From: Pontederia crassipes
Lineage: Eukaryota > Streptophyta > Magnoliopsida > Commelinales > Pontederiaceae
Assembly: GCA_030549335.1 (NCBI GenBank)
Contig: CM060195.1
Span: 29,516,874 to 29,580,873, forward strand
DNA: 64,000 nucleotides
Direction of reading: 5' to 3'
Numbering within the stretch: position 1 is the first letter of the stretch; every line of letters starts with the position of its first letter. Position numbers and translations under genes: made by a program. The notes beneath the pieces are model-generated. The model was not told the origin of the DNA, did not search any database, and was given only the letters and a program-made list of their open reading frames with translations. Below, piece after piece: positions 11,756 to 22,899 of the stretch.

Positions 11756-13487
11756 TTGATGCGTGCAAAATATAATATATATTTAGCCATGCATTTAATC
11801 TCATTTCGAATCATTTTCTAATAGCATGCATCATTTTATGGGCTTATTTATATTAATTTTACAAAAAATAAAAATCTACTCAAACATTGTATTTTATTAT
11901 TTAGAAAGCAAGAAAATTTTATTACGAAGCCAACGAAGAAAATCACGCTCAAATCGGAGTTCAAACGGAGTCAGAAAGTGAAAAACAAGGTAGCTATGTA
12001 GTGCTGAGATGGGCTGTAACGGGCCGTGAAGAGGATTTCACGGGCCGTCCACAGCCGTGAACCCATTTCCAGTAGTTAAAATGCATTTTCTTCGGCCAGA
12101 AAAGTGCTCGAGACACAGGCCATGACCAGACTTTCACGGGCCGTGAAAACCATAATTTTAACACTGTTTGGACCGTGAAAACCATATAACAGGTCATAAA
12201 AACCCATTCTTAATGCGATTCAAACACTGTTTAGCCGTTAAAACCATATAATAGGTCGTGACAGACCCCAAATTCAAGTTTTGGATGAATTTTTAAAACA
12301 TTTTGAAGTGCACAAGAATTCCTACTCATATTATATGATCCTAGATGATTTGGAAACATATTATGACCTAAAATTCGGAGCTTGACAAGGCCAAAATTTC
12401 AGAAATAAATCAAATTTGAATTTATCTTATTTTACATAGAAAAGGTTTCTATTTCTTCGTCAATCACATAGAAGCTTGAACCCCTACAATAGAGGTCTTC
12501 TACAGCCAGAAGAGAGCATGCTAGGGCCTATAACCTGTCCTTTGAATCCAAGAACGTGAGAAGACTCTAAAGGCTCATCGAGAAGATTTCTGCACGATTG
12601 ACTCTAGAAGAGGATCGGACAATAGTTCATCGACGTTCCTAGAGTATTCTCTGTTCAATTTCATATTGGGATGATCTCATACTTACTTGATACATCTTTC
12701 TATCTTTAGTAATTTAGATCCTTTAGTTTTATTTTCTGTTTGAGACACTTGTGTAATAGTTTTAATCGAAAAGGCAAACTGTTAAACCTTATTTTATAAT
12801 CGATTAAAGTTTAGTTTTCTTTCGAATATGCATGCTATTATTAATACTTTTCCAGAGATTAATTGTCTTCTTTAGTTAGCTATTATCCTTATAGTTGTAG
12901 TTACTTTTGATTACATGATTTCTGTGGAATTGATTCTTGAGTTTTATGTCCAAGTATTGCATATCACAACTCGTAAGATCCTTGAAGGAATATTAGTTGC
13001 GTGGTATGTTAATCATCACGATGTTATGGGTGATAATAGTTTAGAGACTACATTCTAATGCATCTTAATGTCAGGTTTAATTAGATTATGATCCACGAGG
13101 GAATAGTCTTAATCTAATTTGAATTAAGATAGGTTGATTGATCCTGGATGGAATTCAGTAATTTGAGTAGACGCTAATCCATCATTAGAAACTAACTTAT
13201 AATATTTGGTTAATTCAGTTTGTCTATAATTTCTTTTTATCATCATAAGGACCTATACGTCAGTAGATTTGATTAATTTAATTTAGTTTTAGTTTTCTTT
13301 ATCTTTCTGTTATTTTATTTTTTGCAACACCTTTTTACCCAAAACCATGTCGTCTCCTATTAGCCTCTGAAATTAGTTTAGTTAAATAAGTTAATTCCTC
13401 ATGGGTTCGACACTCTACTCATTATACTTTATTACTTGAGCGACTGATGCACTTCCTAGCATTTAATTGTTATCAATTCTCGCATCA
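11756..13487 (+). repeat. Z 3' LTR (complete, 1732 bp)
   Basis: Runs from TGATGCGTGCAAAATA to CTCGCATCA. It contains the ttcacgggccgtgaa cluster (12015-12190), a TA-rich start, and near the end a conserved tail with gggttcgacactctactc and tgcacttcctagca. It aligns with 1217-2335 plus 7716-8070 of the 5' copy. Confidence 0.9.
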
Positions 13488-14722
13488 ATAACCCATCCGG
13501 TTGACCGACTAATTGACCCATCTTGATAGCTTTTAACTGTGTGGTCGAGAGATCCCCCCCAATCGGTCAACCATGGGATTGATCGATCTTTACAGAGACC
13601 ACATACCATTTATTACCTAAGGAGTGGTCGTCCGCTGTGGACCATTCTAATGACAAAACTCCATCTGTTTAGATAGATGCCTACGAAAAAATCCACTACT
13701 GGCTAGTCGATTAGCCTATGCCTAAAAATCACAAAAATGATCATTCTAAATTTTCATCCGCAAAAGCTTCTAAGTCTACCCTACAAGTTCCATGTATAGG
13801 GTCCATAAACATGAACAAATTTGGGAAAACAAAGCTACATTCCATTTAAAACTTAACATTCTTAAACCCTTACATAAACTCCCATATTTCATATAAAATC
13901 CACAACTCATAACCACTACCATTAATAACCTATCTATCCAACCATAAATCTATACTTCAATATCTATCCAACCATATATTATACACAATTTTTAGACCAT
14001 AATAACATATCAAAAAATGCATTGAAACATGATACACCAAATCTAGACAAATTATGAATGAACATAATTCTAATATTTGGAACTCCTAATTATCATCTTA
14101 CATCAACTATCATTAAGTGGCCACACACTCAATAACAATTAAGGCAGAAAAACTTATGAGGTCCATCACTCTAATAAATAATCCATTCATGCAACATCTA
14201 TCTAATAAATAAGTTTAAACTTCTAATCCATGGATTAGATGGATTGGAATGGATTCACGCATTACATACCTAGGGCTTTTGTCCATAAACCCTTTCAATC
14301 CAATCTCTCTTCTTTCTCCTCCTCCTTCTATCGAGCTCCTCTCCAAATGGCTGAACTCCCAGCCTTCCTTGCTCTTCCTCTTTCCTTCCTTGAGCTCCTA
14401 AAGCATCATTGATGAGCTCCAAGATTGGGGAAGAATGGTGGATACTAGTAAAGGGTGGCTGGTGGTGTGAAGGGGGAGGAAAAGAATGGGAAATGGCTGG
14501 TGGTTTTTGTGGAGAGATGGAGGAGAATGAGGAATGAGGAAGGGTATTAGGGTTATATTTCTTGTCTCAATATGAAAGATCGCAATGCCCCTCTAACCAC
14601 CATGCTTTTGAGGACATTCTAGTCCAATTTCAAACTCTTTACCAAATGACAACTTTTGCCCTTGGATTTCTTTTATTTTGAGGCTAATTTGGTCTTTTAC
14701 ATTATTTTTTCAGGGTATTACA
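13488..14722 (-). mobile_element. Tekay-like LTR remnant T, right part
   Basis: On the minus strand this begins TGTAATACCCTGAAAAAATA, the start typical of Tekay/del gypsy LTRs, and includes pyrimidine/purine-rich blocks (14290-14560) common in such LTRs. It abuts the DUF3537 coding sequence at 14723 and Z at 13487, so Z inserted into T and T into the gene. TCAC occurs at both gene junctions (665-668 and 14723-14726). Near 13490-13570 it has GGTTGACC/GGTCAACC-type motifs. Confidence 0.55.
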
Positions 14723-14905
14723 TCACCTTCGTGCTCAAGGAGCACCTCAGGGTGAGGAAACAACTCAAGGTTATCAGCCGTCGGTTTTGGGGTTTCATCT
14801 TGGTGGCACTGGTCCTCGTCACTGCCATCCAGTTCGTCGTGCTGCTTGTCACGCTACAGAAGCACTCCGATGACAGCCTCATCAACATCGGGGAACTTGG
14901 CATGA
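14723..14905 (+). pseudogene. DUF3537 membrane-protein pseudogene, second part
   Basis: Directly continues the protein broken off at 668: TFVLKEHLRVRKQLKVI, then SRRFWGFILVALVLVTAIQF and VVLLVTLQKHSDDSLINIGELG. In DUF3537 proteins the segment ESDxxxVLxEHLRxRRxLxxISHRxRxFI followed by a hydrophobic helix is characteristic, so the join ESDIT / FVLKEHL is natural. The helix (about residues 20-40 here) is a membrane segment. GC-rich codons match the first part at 241-668. The likely splice boundary is after GELG near 14900, where the sequence turns AT-rich. It is non-functional because the front half lies 14 kb upstream behind transposons. Confidence 0.75.
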
Positions 14906-15149
14906 ACTCTCTTTATCTCTCACACACAAAACCACTGTTTGAAATATGAATTAAAGGTTCTGCGGAAGATTGTATACCAAAATATGAAATTTAATAGTAA
15001 AAAAATTATCTATTTTCATATTTGATTTGCGTCAAGTTCTTGACTCGACGCCTCCAAAATTCTTTAGGAAAATCTTAGATAGTTCCTGCTATTGTTATCA
15101 TCTGCTCTACCTCTAATCAAAGTCTACCAATTATTCGGATTGATCCACA

Positions 15150-15280
15150 CTTGTGCTGGTCACTGGGCATCTCATATTCCTATGCAGTGCCGCAAAGATC
15201 ATGCACAATGCCTAGGCACTCACGGCCACGTGGGGAAGTGGTGCTGCCTTCTCCTCCTCTCCTCTCAGGCGTAGAGAAAA
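15150..15280 (+). pseudogene. Possible last exon remnant of the DUF3537 gene
   Basis: A GC-rich island after an AT-rich gap (14940-15090). In one frame it reads AAKIMHNA, stop, ALTATWGSG, which faintly resembles the family block SAxKITHxAQxLTxxAAKWH. Distance and order fit a following exon, but the match is short and broken, so this is tentative. Confidence 0.35.
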
Positions 15281-16540
15281 GTGGAGGGTGATGCCGCCGC
15301 CCCTTCCACTCTCCCTCCATTCCATCTGAGCATGGGGCTGAGCTCCTTCTTTTTCAAAAATTATTTTATTACTATTTTTATATTATTTTATTATTTTTAT
15401 ATTTATGTTTTAAATTGCTTATCACATAAGTCAAATGATTGGATAATGGACTATACTTGGTCAAAAAGGAATTTGATGAAATAAGTTAATAGTTGAATGA
15501 GTGTAAAGTAAAGTAAAAAACAGAGTTGGAGAATCATTAATTTGGTACTACGAAGTTTGTAGTTCTTTTACCAAGTCCATTTTTGTTTGTCATTTTGTTG
15601 TTATGAAATGGTTGACTTAATTCTATGCCTAACCTTTTACTTGAAAAATAATATATTATGTCACCAACAATGTACTTGGATCATTTAATTGATAACATTT
15701 TTATGACAACTAAAAATATTATAAAATTCATTTCATGTTTTAAATATGCATTATTTATGCAAACAATCAGATGTTTAATGTTAAAATACACAATCAATCA
15801 AATATTTCTCATGAAAGTATAAACAATTTGTTAAATTCCTTGTACCTATTAATTTTCTCTTGACTTTATTTTGTTCTAACAAGAGTCATATCCTTAATCT
15901 TAGTTCTCAAAATTTGATGTCTTTAGGGATTCCTGAAACAGTTTTATAGTTGAACTGCTTACATGGCTCTACATAGTCCTTTTTCTGCTCCCATCGCCAC
16001 CAAAAAAAATATTTAAAATTTATTTCTTTTCTTACCATCTAATCGTATGGGTATTCACAATGGTCCTCAACTAATCACCCACCTAGCTGCTTATAGTTTT
16101 ACAAGTCCTAGTAGTTATGAAATTCACATTAGTCATAAGAATATAAGAATATCTGTCATGGACGTGCTCCACAAACATATTTTTTATGTAATTATGCATC
16201 TAATTAGCATATTAAGTTAGTCTATATGTTCATATAGTTATGGTTGCATGTAGCAATTAACTTTTGGATTAAAGCATAATGATAGTTAAATTATCGATAA
16301 GCATTATAAAGAATTATATAATATTATTAGGAATAAATTTTAATATTTGTAAATATTATAATAAACACATTTAATTATTATTAACTAAGGTTAATTAGAG
16401 GTTTAACACTAATTCTTAACACAATAATATGATTGGACCTTCACCTTTTAAAGAAGGCAGCTCACCTTAATAAGATATTTTTCTGAACCGCCATACGCCA
16501 CGTTAAAAATATGAAAAAAAAATATAAATTGCACATTCTT
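15281..16540. other. AT-rich sequence, nothing recognised
   Basis: A/T-rich with short pyrimidine runs. I see no ORF of substance, no transposon end and no clear repeat. It may be downstream flank of the DUF3537 gene. Confidence 0.4.
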
Positions 16541-17571
16541 ATCCTCTGAGATCCGAAAATGTTTCAGGGGAAAAGACCTATTCGAACATCCTGCAGCAAT
16601 TCTACAAGACCGTTGATTTAAGGTGAATCTGTAGATCCGAAATTGACCTTCCTGTTCATGAGATCATATCTTCATGTTTCTTTCTCCATAAATTCTGAAA
16701 TTTTACATGGTCCATCCTTTCTAAGATAGCTTTCCATTGCCTCTGGAATCACCTCAAAATCCCTTTTATAAAGTTATGAACCAAATATCGTAGGTCGCCC
16801 TGTCAATTAGGGCATGATTAGGATAAAATGAAATAGGATTTGAAACTTATTAATTAGACATCATAAGGTTTCGGTGAGGAAAGAATAATCAAATTTGGAT
16901 GTGTATATGTGGAGAAAAGAATTTTTTATTTCATAGTAAATCTTCTGTCAGGTTCTAGGACATTGATAGATCACAACCCCAATTGACTATTTCTGTTATA
17001 GTGTTATACATGGAGTTGAATTCTATAATTGTTATGACTAAATACTAAGGAAGTCTAATTTCTAAGAAAATTAGGATCTCGTCAAATGGATAAGTATTGT
17101 TAAATATATAAATTAATAATTTAGTGATACAATGTCTGCCAATACACAAACCCCTGGTCAGTTTGGCCTTGGATTTATGACTTGATCATTTGGAATTAGT
17201 GAATGACATTGAGGGTTGGTAAACTTAGTAAGTCTAGTTTCTAATTTATCTAGAACCATAAGATTTGCTCATGTGGTTAAGAAATTATGAATTATTCATT
17301 GAGTCAATCTAAAATTCTAAGACAGCCCCTAGTTAAGCTTTGGAAGATTGAATAGTTGGGAGTGTGAAGTAGCATATGAATATAAACACCTGAAATTACA
17401 CATTAGTATTAGAAGGGATTATATACATTTTAAGGTGAACATGTGTTCATGCATCATGAGCATGCACTGCATATTATTATTATTATTAGTAATTGAAAAG
17501 TGAAATAGCATCATTGCTTGTAGGAAACCAACAAGTTACAAGGGAAATGAGGAGAATCTAGTAAACCTCTT

Positions 17572-20192
17572 TGAAAACTGATCACAATAGGTTTTTATCC
17601 CATTTTCTATTCAATTCACCCATATCGAGCCTTCATTTTGCCTAACTTTTGGCCAATTATGCTTGAAATGCAAAGGATTGTGATAACCAGCTGATCATTC
17701 TCATTTTACACTTAATTCCATGTGCATAGGGGTTCTGAATTGCGAAAATCCATAAATATCTCAATTCTATGCCAAGTTATCATTTTTTGGGCAAGTTATC
17801 ATTCCAAAGTGCAAGTTATCATTTTTCTAATTTAGCTGATTCCTAGTGATTATCTTGCCCTAAATCCCCTACCATCATGAATTAATCATATTTGGATGAT
17901 CATATTTCAACTTGTGCAAAGTTATCATTCCATTTCACAAGTTATCATTTTTTGTGTCAAGTTATCGTTTTTAGGGTAAAATTGTCATTTCGATATGCAA
18001 GGTTAACAATTCTGCATAAAAGCATTATGCAACCATTAAATTACTGTCATAACTCTTGCTGCTCTGATTTATCACATTTGGATAACCACAACTAAATTTA
18101 TGACAAGTTATCATTTTATGGCACCAAAGTTTTCATTCCTATGAAATCTTATCGAAATTTGATTTCTGACCTCATTTACTTGCCACCCTAATTCCTTTGA
18201 TGCCTTCAATGCTCTGAACCACTCATATTTGGACAATTTTCATGATATATGCAAAGTTATCATTCCGGGCTTCAAAGTTATCATTTTTAATTATGATTTT
18301 TATTTCTGCACAACACTAAACCCCATTTAATAATTGAGCTGATAATTGTCATTGTCCTAATCCTTATTTGTTAAAATCTTATTCAAGAACTTTGATGCTT
18401 GTTGTTTTGGCCTTTCTAGCAAGGAAAAGAAGGCTGCACAAGGAGGAAAAAGGAGGGGGGACCACTTGCTTTTTGGCTGTCCAAAAAGTTGGCACTGCTG
18501 ATATTTTCAGAACCAGGCACGGCTGTCCAAAAAGTTGGCATAATAACATAGGAATGGAACCTTCTCATCTGCATCCAAGCGTGAGGAAAGAACACATATA
18601 AGCTGGAAAAGCTGGAGAAGAAAAGGGGGGGGGGGGCTGGATTGCAAGGGTTTGAGCAGCAAGGAAAGGAGCTGAAGTGCTGCAACATCTTGATTCCTAT
18701 CGACAGCTTTTAGTTCAGGATGTTTTGTATCAATCCTTCCTACTATTATGTATCAAACTTTGTAATTATGAGGAGCTAAATTCTAACTCTCCTAGGATAG
18801 GATAGTAATCTAGTTTAATTGTGGATGGATGGTGGACATTTCTGATTCCTGCACTGAATTCAGATTTTTTTTTCTGATTCCTGAAATCTGCATTCTGAAC
18901 TCATTTGATCCTGTCCTGTTCTTGACATTGTAAGATCTTGCTTGCATCTACAATTGAGAGTTTGTTTTATGATCTGTTCTTTATTCAGAAATGAATCAAG
19001 AACCAATGACAAATTTCTAGGTCCAAATCTTTATTAGGAATCTAATTTTTATCTGTTCTGATTTCTAAATTGCATCTCTTATTTCTGATTCATGAAATCT
19101 GATATCATTGTAAAATCCCTCATTCCATTAGTTGCTGAGAAGTAGATTATACGGGTTCTTCTTATTCAGAAATGTATTAAGAGGCAATGATAACTTTCCT
19201 GAATTAAATCTGTGAAAACATGTTATTGGTGAATCTGTTTTGAATTCTGATTTCCTGAAATTAGTGAAATCTGCTCTACTATTGTAAACCCCTGATTCTA
19301 TCATCCACTGAGAAGTGAACTTAGGGCTACCTTGCTGTTCAGAGATGGACCAAGGAGCAATGGCAGGTGCTGAATCCAATGAGTGACATGTGCTGAATTC
19401 CAAAGTGTAATATGTGCTGATTTTATCCAATTGATTAGTACTAATGTGGATTTCATTTCAATTTGTAGCTGAGAGGCTGATTTAAAATCCCCTTGTTGTT
19501 TAGAGATAAACCAAGAAGCATTAGCATTAGGATTGAATTTATAGCATTTCTGAGTAGTTAATGTGTGGTTTAGCACAAGTGCCAATCTGAAATTGCCAAA
19601 ATCTGAAAAGAATTGGCAAAATCAGTGAGGGGCTAGTGAATATGCTAATGATAACTTGATATTCAGTAGAGATCCTTCTCTAATTCAATCTAGCTAACAT
19701 TTATATGAGAATATAATGATTAGTTTTGGACTAATTAAGCTGTGAGAGCAGCCTATTTAAGGTTGAATCAGATTTGACTAAAAATTGATAACTTATTTCA
19801 TTCCATCCATAGTTACATTAAATGAACCCCAATTCCTAGGAGAACTTTCCTCATTGATAGATAAACCTTTTTAGCCCTTAGTTTAGAATTTGTAATTCAG
19901 TTTTGATAAATTTTCAAAAGTCCAAAAATAGTTATCATTTTACCATTTTTTTAAAATTCTATTTTCTGAAATCTTTAATTTCCAGAAATTGAAACTTTAG
20001 TTAGGGCTAGTCAAGATTATTTTAGGGAGTCTTTGGCTTCAAATCACTGTGGATACGACATTTAGGATTTACCACAATTGACCTGTGCACTGCAGTAGAG
20101 AATGAGTTAGGGAGTTAAATCAAAAATTGAAAAAATCTCAAATTTGACCCCAAAATCAGCAAGTTATCACTACACTCCTAAATTTCACTACA
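17572..20192 (+). mobile_element. Solo LTR of gypsy family X
   Basis: Begins TGAAAACTGATCACAATAGG, a slightly deleted version of A's start, and ends CCTAAATTTCACTACA. Length 2621 bp. It has the full X layout: AAGTTATCATT motif array (17770-18290), a run of G's at 18629, TATA-like acatataagctgg (about 18594), four tandem units (near 18985, 19167, 19338, 19500), and the conserved tail. The 5-bp flanks (ctctt and aaaat) do not match, so it has lost its duplication or arose by recombination between elements. Confidence 0.75.
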
Positions 20193-20567
20193 AAAATATA
20201 AAGTACAAGGTGAGTGGATAAATTTACAACATAGTAAAATGTTATATGTTAGTTATTTTATTTATGATATTATCTCAAGCAAAGATTATTACTATTATTA
20301 TTTTATTGAAACATATATTGAGCTATGAAAAGTATTTATGATATGTTTCAACGATTTTATATAAGATGGAGTAACCTTTTACACGAAAATGTTTTCAAGA
20401 AATAATGCTTGTGAAGTTAAAACAAGTTTTACTTGATAATGATATGAGATTATGAAATGTGTATTTTGATATTGTTAAACTCCATGTGTTCATTGGTCAT
20501 GCTGTTTGAAAAGGTCTTTGGAACCGCATTCGATATACATGAAGCCTTTGAGGCGTATATCGAATGT

Positions 20568-20880
20568 CTTTGCCCTTTGGGGGATGCTCTGCGTGCACGT
20601 ATCGACCCATGATTTGCTCTGTGTATCGGAGACTCTTGATTGTCAAGCTCCGCTTAACTGTATGACACACAATCATTGAGGGATACATATTGATCCATGA
20701 TTTGCTCTGCGTATCTAAGACTCTTGATTGTGAAGCTCTACTTAACTGTATGACACATAATCATGAAGGGATACGTATTGACCCATGATTTGCACTACGT
20801 ATTTGACACTTTTGGTTATGAAGCTCTGCTTAACTGTATGACACATGATCATGGAGGGATACGTATTGATCCATGATGAG
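20568..20880 (+). repeat. Tandem repeat, about 3.5 copies of about 89 bp
   Basis: The unit contains gggatacgtattgacccatg, atttgctctgcgtat, gactcttgattgtgaagctc and cttaactgtatgacaca. The last block recurs near 20653, 20741 and 20829. Copies differ by point changes. It sits within the presumed Tekay-like LTR. Confidence 0.8.
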
Positions 20881-21355
20881 TATGTGCGATGACAAATGTG
20901 AGGAGTTTAACTATGAATATGATGATATCTTAGAATACTTTTATTTATGTAAAAGTTCATACGATTTGACAACTTATGTTATATGAGTAATGCTTTAAAT
21001 ATTTTCTCATATGGATAATCTAATTATTTAAATGTTATATGCACTCGTACCCCTATGTTGTAATTTTATTCCACTCACTGAGCAAACGATTATTGCTCAT
21101 ATTATCCTTGTTGAATTTTTTAGATAATTATAAGTTCTCAAGTTGATTCGACTCGAAGCTTGCCTTTAATGCACATAGAAGAGGTCGAGCCAAGAACTTT
21201 TATTTTCCCTTTACTTTTATTTTAAAAAAAAACATGCATGTAATAAATAATCCTAGATGTTGTAATTAAGTTTTTAAGAAACTTTTTGTAAGGTTGCATA
21301 AAACTGATCATGTGGGATGTTATATGTGAGATGGTTAGTGAAAAAAAAAATACAA

Positions 21356-22684
21356 TGATAATATGTGAATGATATGTGACAAATCTCCCGCAAGTATATA
21401 GAGTCAATGTCGTAGTATATAAAATATCGTCACACAAGGAAGAGTTCAAGTATTAGAATTATATGGTTCTAAATGATATCTAAACGGCGAGAAAGAGGTG
21501 AAATAATAATAAAAATTAAATAAAAGTGAAGTGCCCAAATGAGTGCAGAAAACGACGAGAAAGAATGAGAATTGATTACGAGAAACAAATGAGAATAAAA
21601 ATACTAGGGTTTTGAATCCACCTAGGGTATTGATCATAGGGAATTAGAGATAATAAAATCATTAGTGTTCTACTCAATTTTCAAAAGTCAAGAATCTCGT
21701 TTTTAGACAAACACAGATCTAATTAAAATAATAAACGCCTATTTTCGTGGTCATTTAAATTATTTTAATTGCATTGTAAACCAAGATTCATGAGTAAAAT
21801 GATTATTCCTATTTCTAACAAATAGTACATTTCATTTCATTCATTTTAACTAATCTTAATGAACTACTTTCATAATCAAGAAGATCTTAGGTCGCTTAAT
21901 TAAGTGGCCAATCTAATATAAGCATTTCATCAAGCACATGAAAGACAAAGAACACATTAGATCAAGTAAAAATATTCCCTAAAGATCAACCCTAGGTTTC
22001 ATCAAACCCTAGAAAAAGAAGTTTAGCCAAGCATAGAGAAAGAAATCATTATCGAAACATAAGATTTCATGAAAAGAGAATGAGATTAAGCTTAAGAAAG
22101 ATGCAGAGAAAAATAACTGTTCGTCCCAGCTGTCTTGATCCCCTTAAAAACAAGGTCTGGACCCTTTTTTTCATCTTCAAAAATCCCTTTTATAGTCCCT
22201 CCAAATTAGGATTACAAAATTGCCCAAAATACTCTAAACATTAGCCCAATACGAACAAAATAGATCCAATATGACCTAGGATGAGGCGTTACAATTTGTT
22301 TGATCAGACCGTATTGATTCTGGAGCACGATACGGTATGAAGGACTTTAATACAGGTAGTGGCTTAAATACAGTCTACCGGTATTTTCTGGTGTGCGATC
22401 AATATTACCTGACTTGCTTTACTACGGGCAGAGTGGAAAAAATAAGGCTAGCCCGTATTTTGCACTGCGAGCTCAATATGACCTAAAGGGCTTTAATACT
22501 GGCTGCCCGTTTTGAGTGTAGATGTGTTTTTGCCAAACTTTTGCCAGATTTTCACGGTGTCTGAAAACAAATCAAACAATAATGTAGATTTTGAAATCTT
22601 TGATGATTAAAGATAAAATAATATAAAACACATCAATCGTGATGATAATTATATTAAAATAATTGAATAACTACACAATTATCA
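21356..22684 (-). mobile_element. LTR of minus-strand gypsy-type element V1
   Basis: On the minus strand it starts TGATAATTGTGTAGTTATTC, directly after a purine tract at 22685-22698, and ends ATTCACATATTATCA. This gives inverted ends TGATAAT/ATTATCA and a 1329-bp LTR. A TATAAAAG box lies at 22187-22194. CGTATT-like motifs scatter over 22310-22510. The tail has the cgcaagtata box. The element's body is mostly lost or hidden: a Tekay-like LTR lies about 200 bp upstream. No target duplication was verified. Confidence 0.65.
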
Positions 22685-22722
22685 ACTCCCCCAAACCTAT
22701 TTCTTTGCTTGTCCTCAAGCAA
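22685..22722 (-). promoter_or_regulatory. V1 hairpin and polypurine tract
   Basis: In the element sense: TTGCTTGAGGACAAGCAA (rev-comp of 22705-22722), then aagaaataggtttgggggagt ending at the LTR start. The hairpin has perfect 7-bp arms and loop AGGA. It is identical to those next to X and W LTRs. Confidence 0.75.
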
Positions 22723-22899
22723 CAATCTCACAACCCCAATTTAACCCGCGAGTTAAACCGGAGTTCGCGACTTATTACGGATGATCAAATAAAATTAGAA
22801 AAGATTGCAGAAAAATGATGTAATTTTTTTTACAACATACATAAGAATGAAAATATCATAAAATAAACTACACAATTTATGATGATCCTTCAGAGCAAA
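22723..22899. other. V1 internal remnant
   Basis: Short AT-rich stretch upstream (element sense) of V1's purine tract. No coding sequence is recognised. Confidence 0.4.

Larger units (their letters stand above)
1217..13487 (+). mobile_element. Non-autonomous Ty3/gypsy-type LTR element Z
   Basis: LTR element on the plus strand. The two LTRs are 1217-2335 plus 7716-8070 (5' copy, front truncated, interrupted by solo LTR A) and 11756-13487 (complete, 1732 bp). Termini are TGATGCG and CGCATCA. A tRNA-Asp-type primer site follows the 5' LTR, and a purine tract (acttggggtagtt) precedes the 3' LTR. The 3.7 kb interior has no recognisable protease, reverse transcriptase or integrase, only short coiled-coil-like ORFs and a long array of a CACGGGTCGTTA-like motif. 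It therefore depended on another element's enzymes. It shares LTR ends and a 3' noncoding block with element W at 57261-62720. Host flank on the right is Tekay-like LTR at 13488. Confidence 0.8.
16541..21240 (+). mobile_element. Tekay-like LTR, plus strand, split by an X solo LTR
   Basis: The left (16541-17571) and right (20193-21240) parts look like one long gypsy LTR. The left has the motif-poor AT-rich body. The right has a short tandem repeat (20568-20880) and ends with ccactcactgagcaaacgattattgctc, a block typical of the 3' end of Tekay/del LTRs. No gag-pol is seen. Boundaries are approximate and classification is by resemblance. Confidence 0.4.

Noticed and set aside
15092..15274. 60-codon frame as a small secreted protein gene
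   Set aside because: Overlaps the putative DUF3537 exon remnant; no independent support such as promoter or signal peptide.
18625..18640. Poly-G run (also 26684) as a G-quadruplex
   Set aside because: A single homopolymer run without four separated G-tracts; probably slippage.
17572..20192. Target duplication for this solo LTR
   Set aside because: The flanks ctctt and aaaat do not match, so none is claimed.
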